The notes under the pieces were generated by a model that was not told the DNA's origin, made no database searches, and was given only the letters and a program-made list of their open reading frames with translations. Below, one piece after another: positions 34,140 through 45,107 of a DNA stretch of 64,000 nucleotides. The stretch's first letter is position 1, and each line of letters opens with the position of its first letter. The DNA comes from Ctena decussata (Eukaryota; Mollusca; Bivalvia; Lucinida; Lucinidae), in NCBI GenBank assembly GCA_963989385.1, contig OZ022508.1, positions 53,669,087 to 53,733,086 of the forward strand, in the 5' to 3' direction. Position numbers and translations under genes: made by a program.

Positions 34140-35074
34140 GATATCACTAAAACAAGAGCGCCGCAAGCGGGGCAATATACGTCCGTTTCTGAGTGAGTTT
34201 GCACCAAGTTAATACCTTGGGCAGATCTATATCCCTGACAATCAGCTACATTTAGGTTCTAATGTATGCACAAGAACAGTCTGTAAATACTTATTCCAAA
34301 ATTAAATAAGGGGAAGCAACCATTCCCATACTCAACACACAGTATCAAGCTAATGCACATTGCTATAGAATGTCATCAAGATATCCAAAACTATAAGCTA
34401 GTAATGGCGCGCACAAAAATAGTTTAAGAAATAATAAAGGGGACGTAACTCTAAAAAGTAAGTGATGAGGAGAAAACCATTCTCATATAAAACACACCGT
34501 TTCGTAATTAAAGGGACGTAACTCCAAAAATAATGAACAGGGAACAATAACTCTTATATAAGACACCCCCTCAACCTAATACACATTGCTCTAAATTTTC
34601 ATCACAGTGTTCCATACAGTTGCCTACTTATAGCTTGCACAAGAAAAGTGTTAGAAATTTTTCAAAGGGAGATTACTCCAAATATTAGTAAGGGGAGGCA
34701 ATCCTTCTTATATGTGACACACAGTGTCAACCTAATATACATTACTATTAAGTTTAATCACAATAGTTCGAAGGGTTACCTAGTTATGATGTGTATAAAT
34801 GTAGTCTAACAAAATAATCATATGGACATAACTCCAAGACTAAATAAAGGGGGTAACCATTCTTGTATGAGACACGTTGTCTTAACCTCATATGCAATAA
34901 AGTTTCATTATGTTATTCTAAAGAGTTACCTAGTTATGGAACACACAGGAATTGCATACAAACTGCCATAATCGTGCTTTTTCAAAGGGCTGTAACTCTG
35001 CCTAAAATCGTCAAAGCGTAACAGCCAAATAATATGCGCTACTCCACAACGTAGTCTTACTATTTACACGGTTT
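34140..35074. repeat. Degenerate ~135-bp tandem array
   Basis: Begins AAACAAGAGCGCCGCAAGCG. At least five diverged units each contain, in order, GG(A/G)CGTAACTCCAAAA, AAATAAGGGG(A/G)A, AACCATTCTTATAT, GACACAC, GTCAACCTAATACACATTGC, AGTTTCATCAC and AGTTACCTAGTTAT. It ends with GGGCTGTAACTCTGCC. The layout (specific ends around diverged tandem units) fits bivalve non-autonomous elements with central repeats. Confidence 0.7.
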
Positions 35075-35451
35075 CACAAGATATGCAAGATCGTCAGCAA
35101 ATGGTGGAGTCCAGAGTTGCACAAGCGGCTATTCGTGAGTGCAAGTTCGAGCAGTTAAATCACCCGCCATACAGTCCAGACCTGGCCCCAAGTGGTTATT
35201 ATCTGTTTCGAAATTTGAAGTCCCACTTGCGTGGAACGAGATTACGGGACGATGATGAGCTCAAGGCTGCTACAGAGGCTTGGTTTGAGGACCAAACAGA
35301 CGACTTTTATTTCAAAGGCATAGACTGCCTAACAGAAAAGTGGGCTAAATGCATTGAAGAAAAGGGGGATTATATTGAAAAATAATGTTGAAACCATCTT
35401 CCAATCTGTGAGTTAAACCCCGAGTTCTACAAACTTATTGAACTCCCCTCG
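35075..35451 (+). pseudogene. Internally deleted mariner, 5'-truncated copy (C-terminal transposase)
   Basis: A 100-codon frame (35083-35385) starts MQDRQQMVESRVAQAAIREC and continues through HPPYSPDLAPSGYYLF to GDYIEK. HPPYSPDLAPSD is the mariner motif holding the third catalytic Asp of the D,D34D triad; here that Asp codon reads Gly, so the residue is lost. The frame joins MQDRQQ (just after the family's second helix-turn-helix) directly to RVAQAAIR, so ~150 residues with the first two catalytic Asps are missing. The same junction exists in the 43.6-kb copy. The 3' TIR, AGTTCTACAAACTTATTGAA then CTCCCCTCG, ends at 35451, followed by TA. The 5' half and 5' TIR are absent. Confidence 0.9.
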
Positions 35452-35453
35452 TA

Positions 35454-36034
35454 TATAGCTATAATTGAATTTAAATATCATATATTCAGTTTCATATCCC
35501 CTATCCTACCACTTGAGCCAATAAAGGTGTTTCTGAAATTCCAAATTGAGGGAGAATACGACGCGATTTTTCCCAATTCTGTGGGCACCGGCACCATTCC
35601 CCAAAATAGGGAAAAATCACTGAAGTGTTTTACAATTAGGCAGTTGGTAGACTGTATTCGGAGTAGTCTGCATGAGTGAAATTTTGTAGCACTAATTGGA
35701 AAGATTATTCGCCTCAAATAAACTATAGTAAAATAAAAATTTCAGTATTGGAAATTTCTGGTACTTTCTCCCATCAGTCCCTTGGATACTTTTGGATACA
35801 TAAGTACATGTAACATTTATTGTTTCTAATGAAATATTTACCAAAAAGACTAAACGTCATGGTGAAAGCAAAGGCAAAGATGTCTTATATTACACCATAA
35901 AAGTGCCTAAAATGCTGTTTAAAGAAGGCTGAAAATCAAACATTTTCTATTGGAAGCCCCCATGCACACTCACAAGAGAGGGGACCCCCTCTCATACTCT
36001 TCCCCGCCCCATCGCACCTTCAGTGCTTGGCCAT
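35454..36034. other. No gene recognised
   Basis: No supported features. Confidence 0.5.
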
Positions 36035-36047
36035 GCCTTCGACATGA

Positions 36048-36317
36048 TGGTTGGTTGATTTGATGCTTAACGTCCACGGTAAAAAACTAAGGTCATGTCG
36101 GGACGGTCAGTTAACCTAACCACACTATTCCTGGGCAGGCTTAGACCTCCTAAGCGGTTAACCAGTACTAAGTGCACATACTTTAGCCAGTAACTGACAA
36201 CTGCCCTTCTTGAATCAGCGGAAGGAGAAACGAAAGTATGTGGCCAGACCGGGATTCGAACCCGGGACATCTGACTTACGAGTCAGGTGCCCTACCGATT
36301 GCGCTACCCGGCCCGCC
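36048..36317 (-). mobile_element. SINE-1, complete copy with 13-bp TSD
   Basis: Read on the minus strand: a tRNA-like head (36313 down to about 36240) with an A box at 36295-36306 (TAGCGCAATCGG) and a perfect B box (GGTTCGAATCC, 36252-36262). Then comes the body (GTATGTGCACTTAGTACTGG, CTTAGGAGGTCTAAGCCTGC, GTCCCGACATGACC) and the tail GACGTTAAGCATCAAATCAA followed by CCAACC. The direct repeat GCCTTCGACATGA flanks both sides exactly (36035-36047 and 36318-36330). The head is not a functional tRNA: its anticodon arm (CTGAC / GTCAG) closes a 6-nt loop and the element continues past the acceptor region. LINE-mediated insertion is inferred from the TSD and tail. Confidence 0.94.
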
Positions 36318-36539
36318 GCCTTCGACATGAGTTTGCCACCCGAAAGTCAGTGGGCTGGATCCAGCCCTGGTCCTATTCGCGGTATGAAGCTATTGTCTAT
36401 TTCATAAGTGTTGCATCACTCAGTTCTGATGAGCTGTAGAAATTGTAAGCATCGATAATGACAAAAAGATAACATAGACATATCAAGTATGGCTAACGGC
36501 AATGAAACGCTAATAAATGTTTATTAAATTTTATGTTTA

Positions 36540-36780
36540 AGGTAAACTGGTACACTTTCAGGAGAAGCAACTCTTGCATTTTAGTTTTGCCGCCCTTCTC
36601 AATGGAATCAATTCTTAAGGAAATGAATTTGCCCCTCTAGGAGCAAATTCTTTCCTTCAAGAGTAGACCCCATTTTGAAATGGAATTGTCGTCTAAGAAG
36701 CAAACAGGATTCCGCAAAACTTGTCTCCCTTTGTAAAAAATGGTCTAAAACACGGAGGTGTATCCATTCACCTTAATGAG
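36540..36780 (+). repeat. Family Q repeat, copy 5 (well preserved)
   Basis: Start GGTACACTTTCAGGAGAAGC; central palindrome GAATTTGCCCCTCTAGGAGC then AAATTCTTTCCTT; GAATTGTCGTCTAAGAAGCA; TTGTCTCCCTTTGTAAAAAA; end GGAGGTGTATCCATTCACCT. Non-coding. Confidence 0.8.
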
Positions 36781-38214
36781 ATTGCCACAAACTCAGTTAT
36801 TTCTGTTCATTCAAGTTGCAATGTCATTAGAAGTGCATCAGACGTTTAGTTCTTTTAAATTACCACATTCCATGAATCAGCAATTTAACTTTATGTATCC
36901 GACTGACTTAAATTTGTGAAATTTACTGTCTTCAGTAACAATTACACGACTGTATTATAGTTTCGTATCTCTCCAAACCTCTCTGATTTGAAATTTTGAT
37001 ATTTTGGACTCAGCCGAGTTCAATTTGGAGTTTTCAGTTTTATTTGCTGTAAAAGGATTAATGTATAGCATGTTTTCACTGAGCCTAACTGCAAAGACAA
37101 ACCATCGGAATTAGGTCGTAAAACAAGGTTTTCAAGTTCTGACATCTTTTTTTCAACATTCCGGTCAAAATCTGTTTCAAGAACTGGAAATACCGTACTT
37201 ACATTTAATTGTTGGATGACTTAACCAGAAATTGATACCATCGCAGAACAAGCTTTTTGTTTCTGTATGACGATAAGAATTACTTTCAGAAAAAAAGTGG
37301 AAATTACACAAATCCTTATGTGATTTCTTTTTAGTAGCAGTCTACGAGTCTACACTGATTGTACACTTTTCCCCAATACTTAGTGTCATCTTGGTGCTTC
37401 ATGCAAAATTCACGTAATCCATTCTGAGTATTATTTATATCGTTAAGGGAGCGTCTAAGCTTCCTGGATTAAAGGTACAACATTTAGAGTACTAAACGGA
37501 TTAAGTAGCATCAATCAATAAACCTTAGCGTACTGAACAAGTAAATATTATGTCAAATACGAACAGAGAAGAATGAGATAGCCTGCGTTTTCATGCAGTT
37601 TCCATAAGAGTATTCTAGGTTGGCTTTAACAATGACTGCAATATGTATATGGAAAAGCAAAACCCTTGATCAAACTTCGTAGAAAAGGTATCCCCGCCAG
37701 CAAGATCAAAACACTGTAAAACTTAATATAGCTCAGCCTCACACATAAAACACGGTTTCCCTAACGCACTTGTGCCAGATCTGACATTGCTGTTCTGTAG
37801 GGCTATTTTAATAAGCCAGGTCAGTTCTGTTTTCCCTGTGAAATTTGTGTTCATCTTGCTCAGGCTAACCATCATATCTTGCATCGTGATGATTGCAGTG
37901 TACGGTCTCACCTAACTTGGTTTAACATGGCAAAGGACAAGTAACCCCGCCTAGCCATGTCTGCAAATTGCTGATTCCGTCGATATTGCATCTTTACAAA
38001 CTGTACTGATTCTTCTTGTTCACTTATCAAGAATCTTTAACCAGTAATATTATTGTAGAACATGTGAATGAACTGTTTTTTTAAAACACTCGCCTGTTAC
38101 GGATTCTGTAAATAAACCAACTGATGGTAATGTGCACAAATCATGGTGAATGAAGAATAATCAGTTTATGGTGCCAGAAGGAATGTATGGAAATGAAGCG
38201 TTTTCGCTAACTGA
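36781..38214. other. No gene recognised
   Basis: About 1.4 kb of AT-rich sequence without supported gene or repeat. Confidence 0.5.
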
Positions 38215-39016
38215 TAACGGACGGACGGACTCACACAGTGATTATAGTGCAAACCTGCGGGTTGTGCAATAAGAAGTTTTGCATATCAGTGGCTTGGCAA
38301 TGTTAAATTACATAAGTATACAAAATTTGAAGCAAATATACCAAGCGGTCCAAGAGTTATGAGCATTTTCAATAAAAGAGCTCGACCGGCCAAATTGATG
38401 CTCGGTAAAGCCTCGTCACTGTTTTGCATACCCGGGTCCAGTGGCTGGGCAATGTTAAGTTACATAAGTATAAAAAATTTGAAGCAAATATAGTAAGCAG
38501 TCCAAGAGTTATGAGCATTTTCAATAAATGAGCTCGACCGGCCAAATTGATGCTCGGTGAAGCCTCGTCACTGTTTTTGCATACCAGTGCCTGGGCAATG
38601 TTGAATTACATAAGTATATAAAATTTGAAGCAAATATACCAAGCGGTCTAAGAGTTATAAGCATTTTCAATAAAAGAGCTTGACCGGCCAAATTGATGCT
38701 CGGTGAAGCCTCGTCACTGTTTTGCATACCAGTGGCTGGGCAATGTAAATTACATAAGTATACAAAATTTGAAGCAAATATACCAAGGGGTCCAAGAGTT
38801 ATGAGCATTTTCAGTAGTTGGCCGTAAGTTTTCAAATTGTGCTCAGCAAAGCCTCGTCCATCAAATAAGGTAGTCATGCTAGCGAGTCGTTAGACAATGT
38901 TAACATGTATAAGTATGCAAAATTTTGTCAACATATCCAATGCGGTTCAAGAGTTATAAGCGTTTTCGCTAACTGATTACGGTTTTCGCTAACTGATAAC
39001 GGACGGACTCACACAT
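38215..39016. repeat. ~150-bp tandem array bounded by ACGGACGGAC motifs
   Basis: Four clear units begin with CAGTGGCTGGGCAATG-like words at about 38287, 38439, 38585 and 38730. A fifth, diverged unit follows near 38880. Each contains TACATAAGTATACAAAATTT, GAAGCAAATATACCAAGCGG, TCCAAGAGTTATGAGCATTT and, except in the diverged last units, GAGCTCGACCGGCCAAATTG and GCCTCGTCACTG. The block is bracketed by GATAACGGACGGACGGACTC at the left and a matching GATAACGGACGGACTCACAC at the right. Confidence 0.88.
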
Positions 39017-39186
39017 TCGCGTTGTGCAATATCCACAGAAAATGCACTGCTGAAAAATCCGGTGAAAAATTCAAAGAACTTCGTGGCCTTAAAAAAGTCA
39101 TTCCCAGAAACCGACAACGTGCCATTTACGCATCAACAGCTTAAGACATAAACTTAATGATTTAAAACCCATATTACCGACAAGCT

Positions 39187-39438
39187 TCGTTGGTTGGTTG
39201 GTTGTTTTGGGTATAACGGCCATTTGGGACAGTATTGCAGTCTATATCGGGTCGTCCCAAGAGAGAGAGAGAAAGAAAAAAGAAAAAAAGATAGATGAGA
39301 GAAAACATATCCAAACAACCCCGCCCGCACCTACTGCAAGCATACTAGGTCCTTGCCCTATTACTTTTAACTAAAGAAGTAGGACACCCCGGCACTGGGA
39401 GTTACAACCAGTACCATCGCCCGACCACCATCCCCAAT
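39187..39438 (-). mobile_element. SINE-3, copy 2
   Basis: Minus-strand copy. The tail complement (GTTGGTTGGTTGTTTTGGGT) is at the left, then AGTCTATATCGGGTCGTC, a GA-rich tract, CGCACCTACTGCAAGCATAC, GGACACCCCGGCACTGGGAG and the head end CCATCGCCCGACCACCATCC. GACAAGCT (39179-39186) and GATAAGCT (39439-39446) flank it, a probable 8-bp TSD with one change. Confidence 0.85.
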
Positions 39439-40085
39439 GATAAGCTGTGTGAGGTATTTGCTGTAAGCAAGACTAAGCTTGATGACAGGTTCAGTGACAA
39501 TATACATGTGATTAATGGGTACAAGCGTGAACTTAAAGACAAGAATGCCAAAGAAGGAGGCTTGATGGTATTTTATAGGTTTGATTTGCCTACAAGAAGG
39601 ATTAAACACATCAAAGAATGTGAATGAATGATCACAGAACAAGTCTTAAAATTAGAATTCGCGTTTTTTCCACTTTAAACCCCCACAAATGATAGTGTTT
39701 GACACAGGTTCAAGCTCAAAACTTGATCAAATTTTGTTCGAATACGATCATGTATGTATTACAGGAGCATGATTATCCCCGAAATATGTCATGTCTTGAA
39801 AAAATATTTGAGATTTATTTGACCTACCAAACTTGTTAAAAATAATAATAAATAAGTCTTTCCACTTTAACTGATGTCTTTTTAACAAAGAAATTCCACT
39901 CCATTATTAAAAAGCATTGATTTTGACTGTGACTAAATGACGGCCTCTACATTTTTTCAAACAAACAGTAAAAGGCAAAAGTTAAATATTATAAAGTTTT
40001 CAGCAGGCAGACTTCATTCGTGATATCCATCGCGCCACAAGGCCCAAAGCAGCCGTTTCCTTATCTAAGCCGCTTCAACCCCGAC
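39439..40085. other. No gene recognised
   Basis: No supported features. Confidence 0.5.
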
Positions 40086-40266
40086 GGTTGGTGTGCATAT
40101 ATTGAGTCATATAAGTGGCAAACAGTAAAGAAACATACTATAAAAAATTAACGACAAATAGATCAATAAAATACAGTTTTCCTTCTTTTTCTGGTTCCTC
40201 GTCGAGCGATGGATGAGAAAACAAAAGCGGGAAGCTTGCAGCAATACCTCACGATAAGATACTAAA
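40086..40266 (+). repeat. Family R repeat, internally deleted copy 4
   Basis: The start GTGTGCATATATTGAGTCAT and GGTTCCTCGTCGAGCGATGG are followed directly by GGGAAGCTTGCAGCAATACC, so the palindromic core between them is missing. Confidence 0.6.
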
Positions 40267-40269
40267 TTT

Positions 40270-40760
40270 GACAGAGTTACAGACGGGGCCACTAATTCTT
40301 AGTCTGAAAACCAACATTTGGCACATAAAATCATTAATAATTTGAATACTAAAAAGTCACCTGGAGTAGACCAGCAACCACCAAAATACTGAAAGCTACA
40401 GCTGAAGAATATATCTAAATAAAATAGAAAATAATAAATAAATAAAGAAATATCGCCCTATAGGCATAAACATCCCAACATCTCATTAAAAAAACTAATC
40501 CTTATTTCTAAACAACTCAGTGTACATTTTGAAGAGCTGATTCAGAAAGAGATTTACTGTCAGCAATACCTCTGAGGCCTGGGCAGCCAGCATATGATCA
40601 ATATTTTAAATCTGTCAAAGGTCTTTAATTGTCATCCTCATTACCTCATAGCCGACAAGCTGCAGGAATATGGTTTTTTAGATGCAGCCTGCAATTTTCT
40701 TGGAATCTACCTTTCAGACTGGAAACAAAGTATTAAAAATTTAGCGACTGATTAAAACTC
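40270..40760 (+). pseudogene. LINE reverse-transcriptase relic (second lineage)
   Basis: Fragments read like RT from a Jockey/BovB-type LINE, different from the 29.8-kb element. NTKKSPGVDQQPPK (about 40346-40388) matches the 'KK SPG D.IP.K' motif, then a frameshift to ILKATAEEY. The stretch NLSKVFNCHPHYLIADKLQE (40607-40666) corresponds to motif A, usually DLSKAFDCLPH. Both Asp codons now read Asn, including the catalytic one. YLSDWKQSI follows (about 40708-40734), equivalent to YL..RKQ. Several stops and frame changes: dead. Confidence 0.8.
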
Positions 40761-41244
40761 CTGCAAGCTGTACCGCAGGAATTTACTCTTGGCCAACTTT
40801 TTAACGTTTCTGTAAATGGTGTTTCTCATTTTTAAGTCATCTTCAGAGTTGATACAGTGTGTCAACTTTGTATAATTCCCCGAGTCATACGTTGTAAATA
40901 GACAAACAGCATGGCTGTATGACCTGAGCATAAGGAAGGCAGATCATATTTTTTAAGTGATTGCTACACCTTGTATGGTGGAGACCTTTTTTCTTCACAG
41001 GTTTGGACCATATTTTTCATTATTTTGGATGATGTACTGTTCCGTCAAAAGTAACATGATAATTTTGCTTTATCTTCGTTTGGGCTTCCGATTACCCCTC
41101 CCCCTGCCCCTCCCCATCCCCCCCCCAAAAAAAAAAAAAAGAGAAAAAAAAATGTCTCAAAATGAAACTTCCAGAAAAATAAGAATGGAATCGTCCGATG
41201 TCATACAGACCAATACATCCTATAGAAAATCACTCTTGGAAGTA
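40761..41244. other. Unassigned; C-rich and A-rich simple sequence
   Basis: A CCCCTCCCC/C9 tract followed by A14 and GA-rich sequence lies at about 41095-41152. A 151-codon frame across it is low-complexity and partly overlaps a family Q copy, so it is not called. Confidence 0.55.
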
Positions 41245-41468
41245 TCTGTACCATTCTGTCCAAGTCGACTGTTAGACGACAGTATTGTCCCTAATTTCCT
41301 TTTCCAGGAGTTTCTGTTTAAAGATGCAAATCCAGTTTGCGCCATTGAACAATTTGCTCCTAGAAGAGAAAATTCTGTCCTTCAAGAGTTTGCCCCAACC
41401 CAGAAGGGATGAAAAAATGAAATGATAGAGTGCTTCACCTGAAAGTCTTGTGTACCCATTTACATGTC
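41245..41468 (-). repeat. Family Q repeat, copy 6
   Basis: Reverse copy with the core CAATTTGCTCCTAGAAGAGA then AAATTCTGTCCTTCAAGAG, ending GCTTCACCTGAAAGTC and TGTACCC. Confidence 0.65.
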
Positions 41469-42339
41469 CATTTTAAAGTATCTTTGGTGTTCCAAGTACG
41501 TTGTTGTCAAACGAGAGCGAGATTACGTTGGGTTCTTAACTGACTTAATACGAATAATCCCATTTCAATGCGCCGACGAGAGATAACGTCAGAGCGGTTC
41601 AGAATATAGAAGACCAAATACTATATGTAATAGTTTGGTCAGCAATCATCCGTCTATTACTGCTTCGATATCTTTCTTGTGGACAATGACGCTGTCAATT
41701 ATGTATTAAATGATGACTTATCACAGGGAAATGAGCTGAAAATTCCTGTAAATAACTGTCTGATCACCACTGCAAGTCTGCTTAGGTCAGAGACAGATTA
41801 TTTTGTTGTCCAAATGTACGAAATTGTAATGCTATTTGTTTCAATACACACACGTTTTTTTACTCGTATGCCTGAACCTTGAAAGCGAAATTGTTAGCTA
41901 TATCGGTGTCTAAAGATATATTATTCATAGATGAACTGTTGTCATACGTGGTTGGCCTAGGCTCTGCAATAAGTCATCCCTTGTATGTTATCAATAGTAA
42001 ATGTAAGGATACGTTTGCAATCTTCTGCCAAACTGACCAAGTTGGTCATTAGACATTTAAGGCTGTAGGTCCTTTTAACGTGTCAGTGTGTGAATGATGT
42101 GTCACGTTCCTGACTTGAATTATAACAAAATAGTTTTTTTCTTCTTAAAATCTAGCTAATTTAAGCATTTTTGAAAGGTGCAAACTATTACGCTTTCTTA
42201 AAATGGACAGAAATGTCTCGTTACACTGCATCAGTATAAAAGGCATATTGTAATGACTCTGTCATTGCTGAGGATCGACATAATAATAATAACAATAATA
42301 ATAATAATAATAATAATATATTATTTCGAGGAGGGGTGA
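41469..42339. other. No gene recognised; (ATA)n near 42283
   Basis: Only an imperfect AAT/ATA trinucleotide repeat (about 42280-42318) is notable. Confidence 0.55.
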
Positions 42340-42800
42340 AGTTTAGCTCACAACAAAATTACTCAATTTGTTAATTTTAACGCGATTCCAGGGCAATAAA
42401 TTCATGCATTACTGGGGCTATGCACGACCATGTTACAGGATACATATTTAGTATACGGTTTGAAGAATTCAATTCATTGATTACTTAGTTACCGCTAAAT
42501 TTGCCAATTTTAAATTGATTCGAGGGTAATATCTCTTGCATTACTAATATCATTTTCTGATGAAACTTTATGTGTGCAGCTGTGCTATGGTGATGCATAT
42601 TAATTTTAAGGTTCATGTATTCCGGTGATTGGTTAATCATTTCTGGCTCATTTCATTGATTATAAATCAAATTCATGCATTACTGAAGCCACTTTGACAA
42701 AACTTGACATGCCTTACCGCGTTATAGTGGTAACTTAGTCACATAGCTTCGAACGGTCGGAAAAGAAGGACAAACGGACATGGACAACTACATAACTTCA
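42340..42800. repeat. Degenerate tandem repeats ending in GGACAAACGGACATGGAC
   Basis: Two or three diverged units share AATTCATTGATTACTTAGTT, TTTTAAATTGATTCGAGGG, CTTGCATTACT and CTGATGAAACT. The block ends with a GGAC-containing tract near 42765-42785 like the elements at 2344 and 38215. The fragment at 28625 belongs to the same family. Confidence 0.6.
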
Positions 42801-43324
42801 TTTATAATTTTAGAAGTTCCTTTTTGAGAATTTTATCCGTGTCTGAGTTTGTACGAATCACAAAAAACAAGAATCAGAAATGAACATATCTGTCGGCCGA
42901 TTTGACTGACTGAGGCAAATGACACAGCAGAAATCATGAACGACAAGAAAAATCTGTATCCACCTATTAAAATAATATACATATTACTACTCAGCTTATA
43001 TTACACTCTTTCATTTTAATTAAAGACATCTAAAGAAAATTAACAAAGTGCAATCAGATTAGATAATAAGATTTTCATTATATAAAGATGGCTTCTCTTT
43101 AATCTATCAAATGATAGCTTTAACGATAAAAGTATTGCCAATAAATATACAAAACGATCACTGACTCAGGCCAACTCGTGATTACCCGTACATTTGATAC
43201 GAATAAAGGTTGCTTCAGGAACAGCGATGACAAACAGAAAAAAATGTATACAGAAAAGTCCGTCACGATGTCCACTTTCGATATCACGAGGCTTGCAGAA
43301 CGTTTCTTTGTTTCTGGCGTTCGG
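42801..43324. other. No gene recognised
   Basis: No supported features. Confidence 0.5.
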
Positions 43325-43568
43325 CATAAATGAAGATCGACGTTCCAGGGTTTGAAGATTGTGGGTGGACTTGGCCATTGTTATTGGACTGTTCAAAGAT
43401 TATTGAAGGAAAAGTTAAACATGAGGCAAGTTAGTGCCAGGTGGGTTGCTGAAGAATAAGGAGGCGGTTGCACGCGTGCGAGAGCCTTAAATAATTTCTG
43501 CAGCAGTGGTGAAACGATGGCAAAGAGATCCATAAGCGCATTATTTCTGTTGACGAAACCCGGGTGTA

Positions 43569-44489
43569 CGAGGGGAGTTCAATAAGTTTGTAGAACTAGG
43601 GGTTTAACTCACAGATTGGAAGACGGTTTCAACATTATCTTTCAATATAATCCCCCTTTACTTCAATGCATTTGGCCCACTTTTCTGTTAAGCAGTCTGT
43701 GCCTTTGAAATAAAAGTCGTCTGTTTGGTCCTCAAACCAAGCCTTTATAGCAGCCTTGAGCTCATCATCGTCCCATAATCTCGTTCCACGCAAGTGGAAC
43801 TTCAAATTTCGAAAAGATAATAATCACTCGGGGCCAGGTCTGGACTGTATGGCGGGTGATTTAACAGCTCGAACTTCCACTTACGAATAGCCGCCTGTGC
43901 AAATCTGGACTCCATCCTTTGCTGACGATCTTGCATGTTCAGGTTTCTGGGTACCCACCTGGCAGATACTTTTGACATGCCTAAATGTTCATGGGTTATA
44001 GTGTAAGCACTTCCATTAGAAAAACCACATTTTAAGCAAGTTCGGCAACTTTGATTCGGCGATCGTTTAGCACAAGTCTCTCAACACGGTCGATCATCTC
44101 CTGGCTGATGACATCAGCAGGGCGACCCTGCCTTGGGTCATCTTCTAAGGAGTCTCGCCCACGTTTAAATTCTGCTGACCACTTTGCCACAGTGGAATAC
44201 TTTGGGATACTATCACTATGCACATCAGCCATGCGCCGATGGATTTCTTTGGCATTTGCACCCTCCTTAGTGAGGAACTTTATGACTGCTCTGAACTCAA
44301 TATTTTGACTTTCCATTTTTGCCTATGGGTGTAGGTTTTCAAACAAAAAGTAAGAGCAAAAATGTACGTGTTGACTGAACGGATGCTATCATTCAACTGA
44401 CAAAGGCTTACACTGCACAAAAATGAAAATAGAAATCTTGAATAGTACAGAAAAATACCGAGTTCTACGAACTTATTGAACTCCCCTCG
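43569..44489 (-). mobile_element. Internally deleted mariner with both TIRs (921 bp)
   Basis: TIRs CGAGGGGAGTTCAATAAGTT and its inverse (one difference inside, GTAGAACT against GTAGAACT) lie at both ends, flanked by TA (43567-43568 and 44490-44491). The transposase lies on the minus strand. The N-terminal 95 codons (44316 to 44032) carry the mariner helix-turn-helix, with EFRAVIKFLTKEG and DDPRQGRP. A stop at AELA follows, with a frame change to SARWVPRNLNMQDRQQ, then directly RFAQAAIR and HPPYSPDLAPSDYYLF. About 150 residues with the first two catalytic Asps are deleted at the same junction as in the 35-kb copy. The third Asp (PSD) is intact. It cannot make active transposase but its ends look mobilisable in trans. 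Confidence 0.93.
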
Positions 44490-44599
44490 TATATCTACGG
44501 TCCTGAATGCAAGATGTAGTCAAGCCAGTAGAAACACACCGATTCCCAAAGGAGGCGCGGGTTAGCAGGACAGTTGGAAAAAACCATGTCTGATCCATG

Positions 44600-45031
44600 T
44601 TCCTTCTTCTAAATGTAATTTCTGCTCATGAAGGAACTCTTTTAAATTCTGATTTTTACTTCACTGCAGCTGGTGTTGTGCCGTGTGGCGGCCGTAAAAC
44701 GTCTCCCCGTACATCATCCATAGTGCAGATTATATTTTATTTTCGTATTTTGAGATCAGAGGATATATTCTTAGAAATCTGAAATTTTAGATTGATTTAG
44801 ACTCTTATTCTAGATCATCGTCTTTTATATTATTTGGACCCTTTTTGATACTAATTAGTCATTGAATCGACTGCCCAATTATAAATTAAGAATTTACAGT
44901 ATGCTTTTCTCTGGTTTCGTCACCAGATATTGTCAGGGTCCATGATGAGGCTTTATTAGCCGAAACTACGTAGTCTGGCCCGTGTTCCTTCTTCTGAATG
45001 TAATTTTTGCTCTTAAAGGAACTCTTTATTG
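44600..45031. repeat. ~430-bp segment bounded by 43-bp direct repeats
   Basis: TTCCTTCTTCTAAATGTAAT and CTCATGAAGGAACTCTTT at 44600-44643 recur as TTCCTTCTTCTGAATGTAAT and CTCTTAAAGGAACTCTTT at 44987-45029. The segment lies where mariner transposase would otherwise be continuous (between GK and the GEVLF piece). It may be an inserted element or a duplication. GCCGAAACTACGTAGTCTGG near 44959-44978 resembles ends of some retroelements, without firm assignment. Confidence 0.55.
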
Positions 45032-45107
45032 TATTTTTATGTGGAGGGCGAAGTGCTATTCTATGCAGTTGCAAAGGGTTAGACCATATGCCGAGTACTA
45101 TTCAGAG

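Noticed and set aside
36240..36313. tRNA gene (minus strand, CGT-like anticodon)
   Set aside because: Anticodon stem closes a 6-nt loop, and the sequence continues into a SINE body with tail and TSD, so it is a SINE head.
38215..39016. CRISPR-like array
   Set aside because: Whole ~150-bp units repeat with no repeat/spacer alternation, in a eukaryotic context.
41000..41412. 151-codon frame
   Set aside because: Crosses C-rich and A-rich simple sequence and then a family Q repeat copy.
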